This document shows positions 5,046 through 6,620 of a stretch of DNA of 6,620 nucleotides, one piece after another. Source of the DNA: JBBSMX01 sp038232935 (GTDB taxonomy: Bacteria > Bacteroidota > Rhodothermia > Rhodothermales > JANQRZ01); NCBI GenBank assembly GCA_038232935.1, contig JBBSMX010000188.1, forward strand, positions 1 to 6,620, written 5' to 3'. The notes beneath the pieces are model-generated. The model was not told the DNA's origin. It worked only from the letters and a program-made list of their open reading frames with translations, and ran no database searches. The first letter of the stretch is position 1; each line of letters opens with the position of its first letter. Both the position numbers and the translations under genes were made by a program.

Positions 5046-6118
5046 AAATCAGTTTCCGTCCGGGCTTCGTCCATGATTTCTTCGGCCTCCTCGCGGTCCT
5101 CGGTCTCGGCGTCCGGCTCGTCCTGCTCGGCTTCAGCCTCCGCCACAGCGGCCAGCTCGACGAGGATCGGGAAGTGGTCACTTCCGACGTGGTCGAGCAC
5201 GCGCAACTCGACGATCTCCAGCGCTTCGGAGTGGAAGACGTGGTCGAGCGGCCACCGCATCGGGGGGTAGTCCGCGTGGAAGGTCGAGTAGAAGCCCCGG
5301 CCCTTGCGTGGGTCCAGCAGACCCGAGATCTCCTGAAACAGCGTGGTCGTGTAGCTCCACGCCACGTCGTTGAAATCGCCGGCCACGATGAGCGGGCCTT
5401 CGTGGTCCTCTACCTCGCGGGCGACGAGGACGAGCTCGGCGTCACGGTTGTCGGTATCGTCAGCGGGCTGTGGTGGGCGCGGGTGGATGAAGGCGAACCG
5501 GAGCGAGTCACCGGAGGGGAGATCGAACGTCCCCCACACGGACGGGATGCTGTCCTCGACGACCTCGCGCACTTCGACGTCGCGCAGCGGCCAGCGCGAA
5601 TAAACCAGCATCCCGTACGTGTTGTCGAGCGGGTGCTCGACGGCGTACGGCAGTTCCTCCCGGAGCGGTTGGATTTCCTGCTGCCACCACGCATTCGCCT
5701 CCGTCACGACGACGATGTCGGGCCGGGCTTCCCGGATCACGCGCAGCCAGCGCTCGCTCTCGCGGTTGTCCATCAGCACGTTCGAGCCGATGAGCCGGAA
5801 CGTCTGCCCCTCGGCCGGGGCGACGGCCTGCACGGATTGAACGCTGTGGAGCGGCGTGTACGGCCAGATCCGCACGAGCTGATAGCCGACGCTGACGACG
5901 AGCAGGGCCAGCAGCGCCCAACTCCACCACGCCTCCCGCTCGCGGAGATAGACGTACAGCCCGAGCGTGACGATTCCGACGGTGGCGATCTGCACGCGGG
6001 GAAAGTCGAAGATCCGAATCCACCAGTACGGCTCATGGATGAGTGGCAGCGCCGTGGCGACGACGAACAGGAGCGCCAGCACCAGCAGGACGACGCGGAG
6101 GACGGGGTGTTTAGACAT
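5042..6118 (-). CDS. Membrane-anchored endonuclease/exonuclease/phosphatase family protein
   Basis: The 358-residue protein has an N-terminal membrane part and an EEP (DNase I-like) domain. Hydrophobic segments at about 7-27, 42-59 and 65-83 suggest three membrane spans, and the catalytic domain then starts near 105. Metal and catalytic residues of the fold are all present: N113 (SNV), E140 (VTEAN), H212 (IHPRPP), D248 and N250 (GDFND), D292-H293 (LDHVF) and D314-H315 (GSDHFP). EEP enzymes cleave phosphodiester or phosphomonoester bonds in nucleic acids, phospholipids or inositol phosphates; the membrane anchor makes an envelope or extracytoplasmic substrate plausible, but none is known. Three spans would put the domain outside the cytoplasm if the N-terminus is inside. 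The C-terminal tail (about 325-358) is acidic and probably disordered. The ATG at 6118 has a good AAGGAG upstream. It overlaps the related upstream gene by 8 bp and the aminotransferase gene by 4 bp. Confidence 0.88.
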   Translation of the reverse strand: MSKHPVLRVVLLVLALLFVVATALPLIHEPYWWIRIFDFPRVQIATVGIVTLGLYVYLREREAWWSWALLALLVVSVGYQLVRIWPYTPLHSVQSVQAVAPAEGQTFRLIGSNVLMDNRESERWLRVIREARPDIVVVTEANAWWQQEIQPLREELPYAVEHPLDNTYGMLVYSRWPLRDVEVREVVEDSIPSVWGTFDLPSGDSLRFAFIHPRPPQPADDTDNRDAELVLVAREVEDHEGPLIVAGDFNDVAWSYTTTLFQEISGLLDPRKGRGFYSTFHADYPPMRWPLDHVFHSEALEIVELRVLDHVGSDHFPILVELAAVAEAEAEQDEPDAETEDREEAEEIMDEARTETDL

Positions 6119-6620
6119 CTTGCTCCTTGCGCTCCCGCTCTTCTTCGTCCGACTCCTCAGCCTTCTTTTCTCTGGCGAACTCTACGAGGGCCTCGCCGTG
6201 CTCGCGGTCTTTCTCGTCGGCTTCCGGGGCCTCTTGGTCCAGTTCGTCGCCGACGTAGGCGAGGTCCACGAAGACGGGGAAGTGATCGCTGCCAGTGTGG
6301 CCGAGCACGCGCAGCTCGACGAGCGCGAGGTCGTCGGAGTAGAAGACGTGGTCGAGCGGGTAGCGGAGGAAGAAGTGGTCGGCATGGTACGTCGTGAAGA
6401 GGCCACGACCGCGGCGCGGGTCGAGCAGGCCGGCGAGCTTCTGGAAGAGGCTCGTCGTGTAGCTCCACGCCACGTCGTTGAAGTCGCCCGCCACGACGAC
6501 GGGCCGCTCCAGCGGCTCGACGGCGCGGGCTACGAGGACGAGCTCGGCGTCGCGGAGGTACGAGTCCTGCCCGATGTCCGGGCGCGGGGGGCGCGGGTGG
6601 ACGAAGACGAGCTGGACGCG
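6111..6620 (-). CDS. EEP family protein, tandem paralogue, 5' end outside the window
   Basis: The last 169 residues are visible; the start lies beyond the right edge. The frame is continuous from base 6620 and opens RVQLVFVHPRPPRPD, so the GTG at 6494 is only an internal Val codon. Visible catalytic elements are the His of VHPRPP (residue 8 of the visible part), GDFND (45-49), PLDHVF and TGSDHFP. From GDFND to GSDHFP I count 50 identities in 71 aligned residues with the downstream EEP protein, so the two are tandem paralogues from duplication. The C-terminal tail is charged (ADEKDREHGEALVEFAREKK, then Glu-rich) and differs from that of the neighbour. The stop TAA overlaps the neighbour's start as ATGTCTAA. 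An N-terminal membrane region is likely by analogy but cannot be seen. Confidence 0.88.
   Translation of the reverse strand, partial: RVQLVFVHPRPPRPDIGQDSYLRDAELVLVARAVEPLERPVVVAGDFNDVAWSYTTSLFQKLAGLLDPRRGRGLFTTYHADHFFLRYPLDHVFYSDDLALVELRVLGHTGSDHFPVFVDLAYVGDELDQEAPEADEKDREHGEALVEFAREKKAEESDEEERERKEQDV
6123..6128 (-). promoter_or_regulatory. Shine-Dalgarno site of the second EEP gene
   Basis: On the minus strand AAGGAG lies 4 bases ahead of the ATG at 6118, inside the end of the upstream EEP gene. It is the best ribosome binding site in the window and fixes this start, allowing fresh initiation as well as coupling to the overlapping upstream stop. Confidence 0.6.

Noticed and set aside
3846..5270. 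Plus-strand open frame of 474 codons
   Set aside because: It lies opposite the aminotransferase-like gene and the end of an EEP gene. Long antisense frames are expected in GC-rich coding DNA; the product is Arg/Glu/Val-rich with no recognisable motif.
5174..6397. Plus-strand open frame of 407 codons
   Set aside because: Antisense to the two EEP genes, whose catalytic motifs are complete on the minus strand. The translated C-terminus is low-complexity Arg/Gly.

Overview
The window reads as chromosomal DNA of a GC-rich bacterium, most probably a Rhodothermia-like member of the Bacteroidota. The support is indirect: one clean Bacteroidota-type -7 element (TATATTTG) in front of the EIIA gene, few good Shine-Dalgarno sites, roughly two-thirds GC in sampled lines of the right half, and acidic inserts and tails on several proteins. 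All supported genes lie on the minus strand, so reading order runs from the right edge to the left edge.

Right part (about 6620 to 3894): a tight operon of two tandem endonuclease/exonuclease/phosphatase (EEP) family genes and a class V aminotransferase-like gene. The upstream EEP gene is cut by the window edge. The EEP genes overlap by 8 bp, and the second overlaps the aminotransferase gene by an ATGA, so translational coupling is likely.

Middle part (about 3894 to 1650): an imperfect 28-bp palindrome follows the aminotransferase gene. Then come an RluD-type 23S rRNA pseudouridine synthase with an acidic insert that contains a short dispersed-repeat-like sequence in frame, a stand-alone PTS EIIA (PtsN/fructose type) domain with its own promoter-like element, and a DUF3224 protein.

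Left part (about 1400 to 1): an accessory segment with a type II toxin-antitoxin pair (small antitoxin, then a ParE-like toxin 7 bp downstream), followed by a 202-residue protein that carries a RelE-like toxin domain at its C-terminus behind an unrecognised 115-residue N-terminal region. This last gene is visibly poorer in GC (about half) and is enclosed by a pair of 20-bp inverted repeats (18 of 20 matching) about 680 bp apart. That makes it look like a small inserted unit or cassette and is the most interesting structure here. The first 125 bases hold a 10-bp dyad, a 13-bp palindrome and two unrecognised open frames, but no gene I can assign.

I see no rRNA, tRNA, CRISPR array, transposase or integrase gene in the window.
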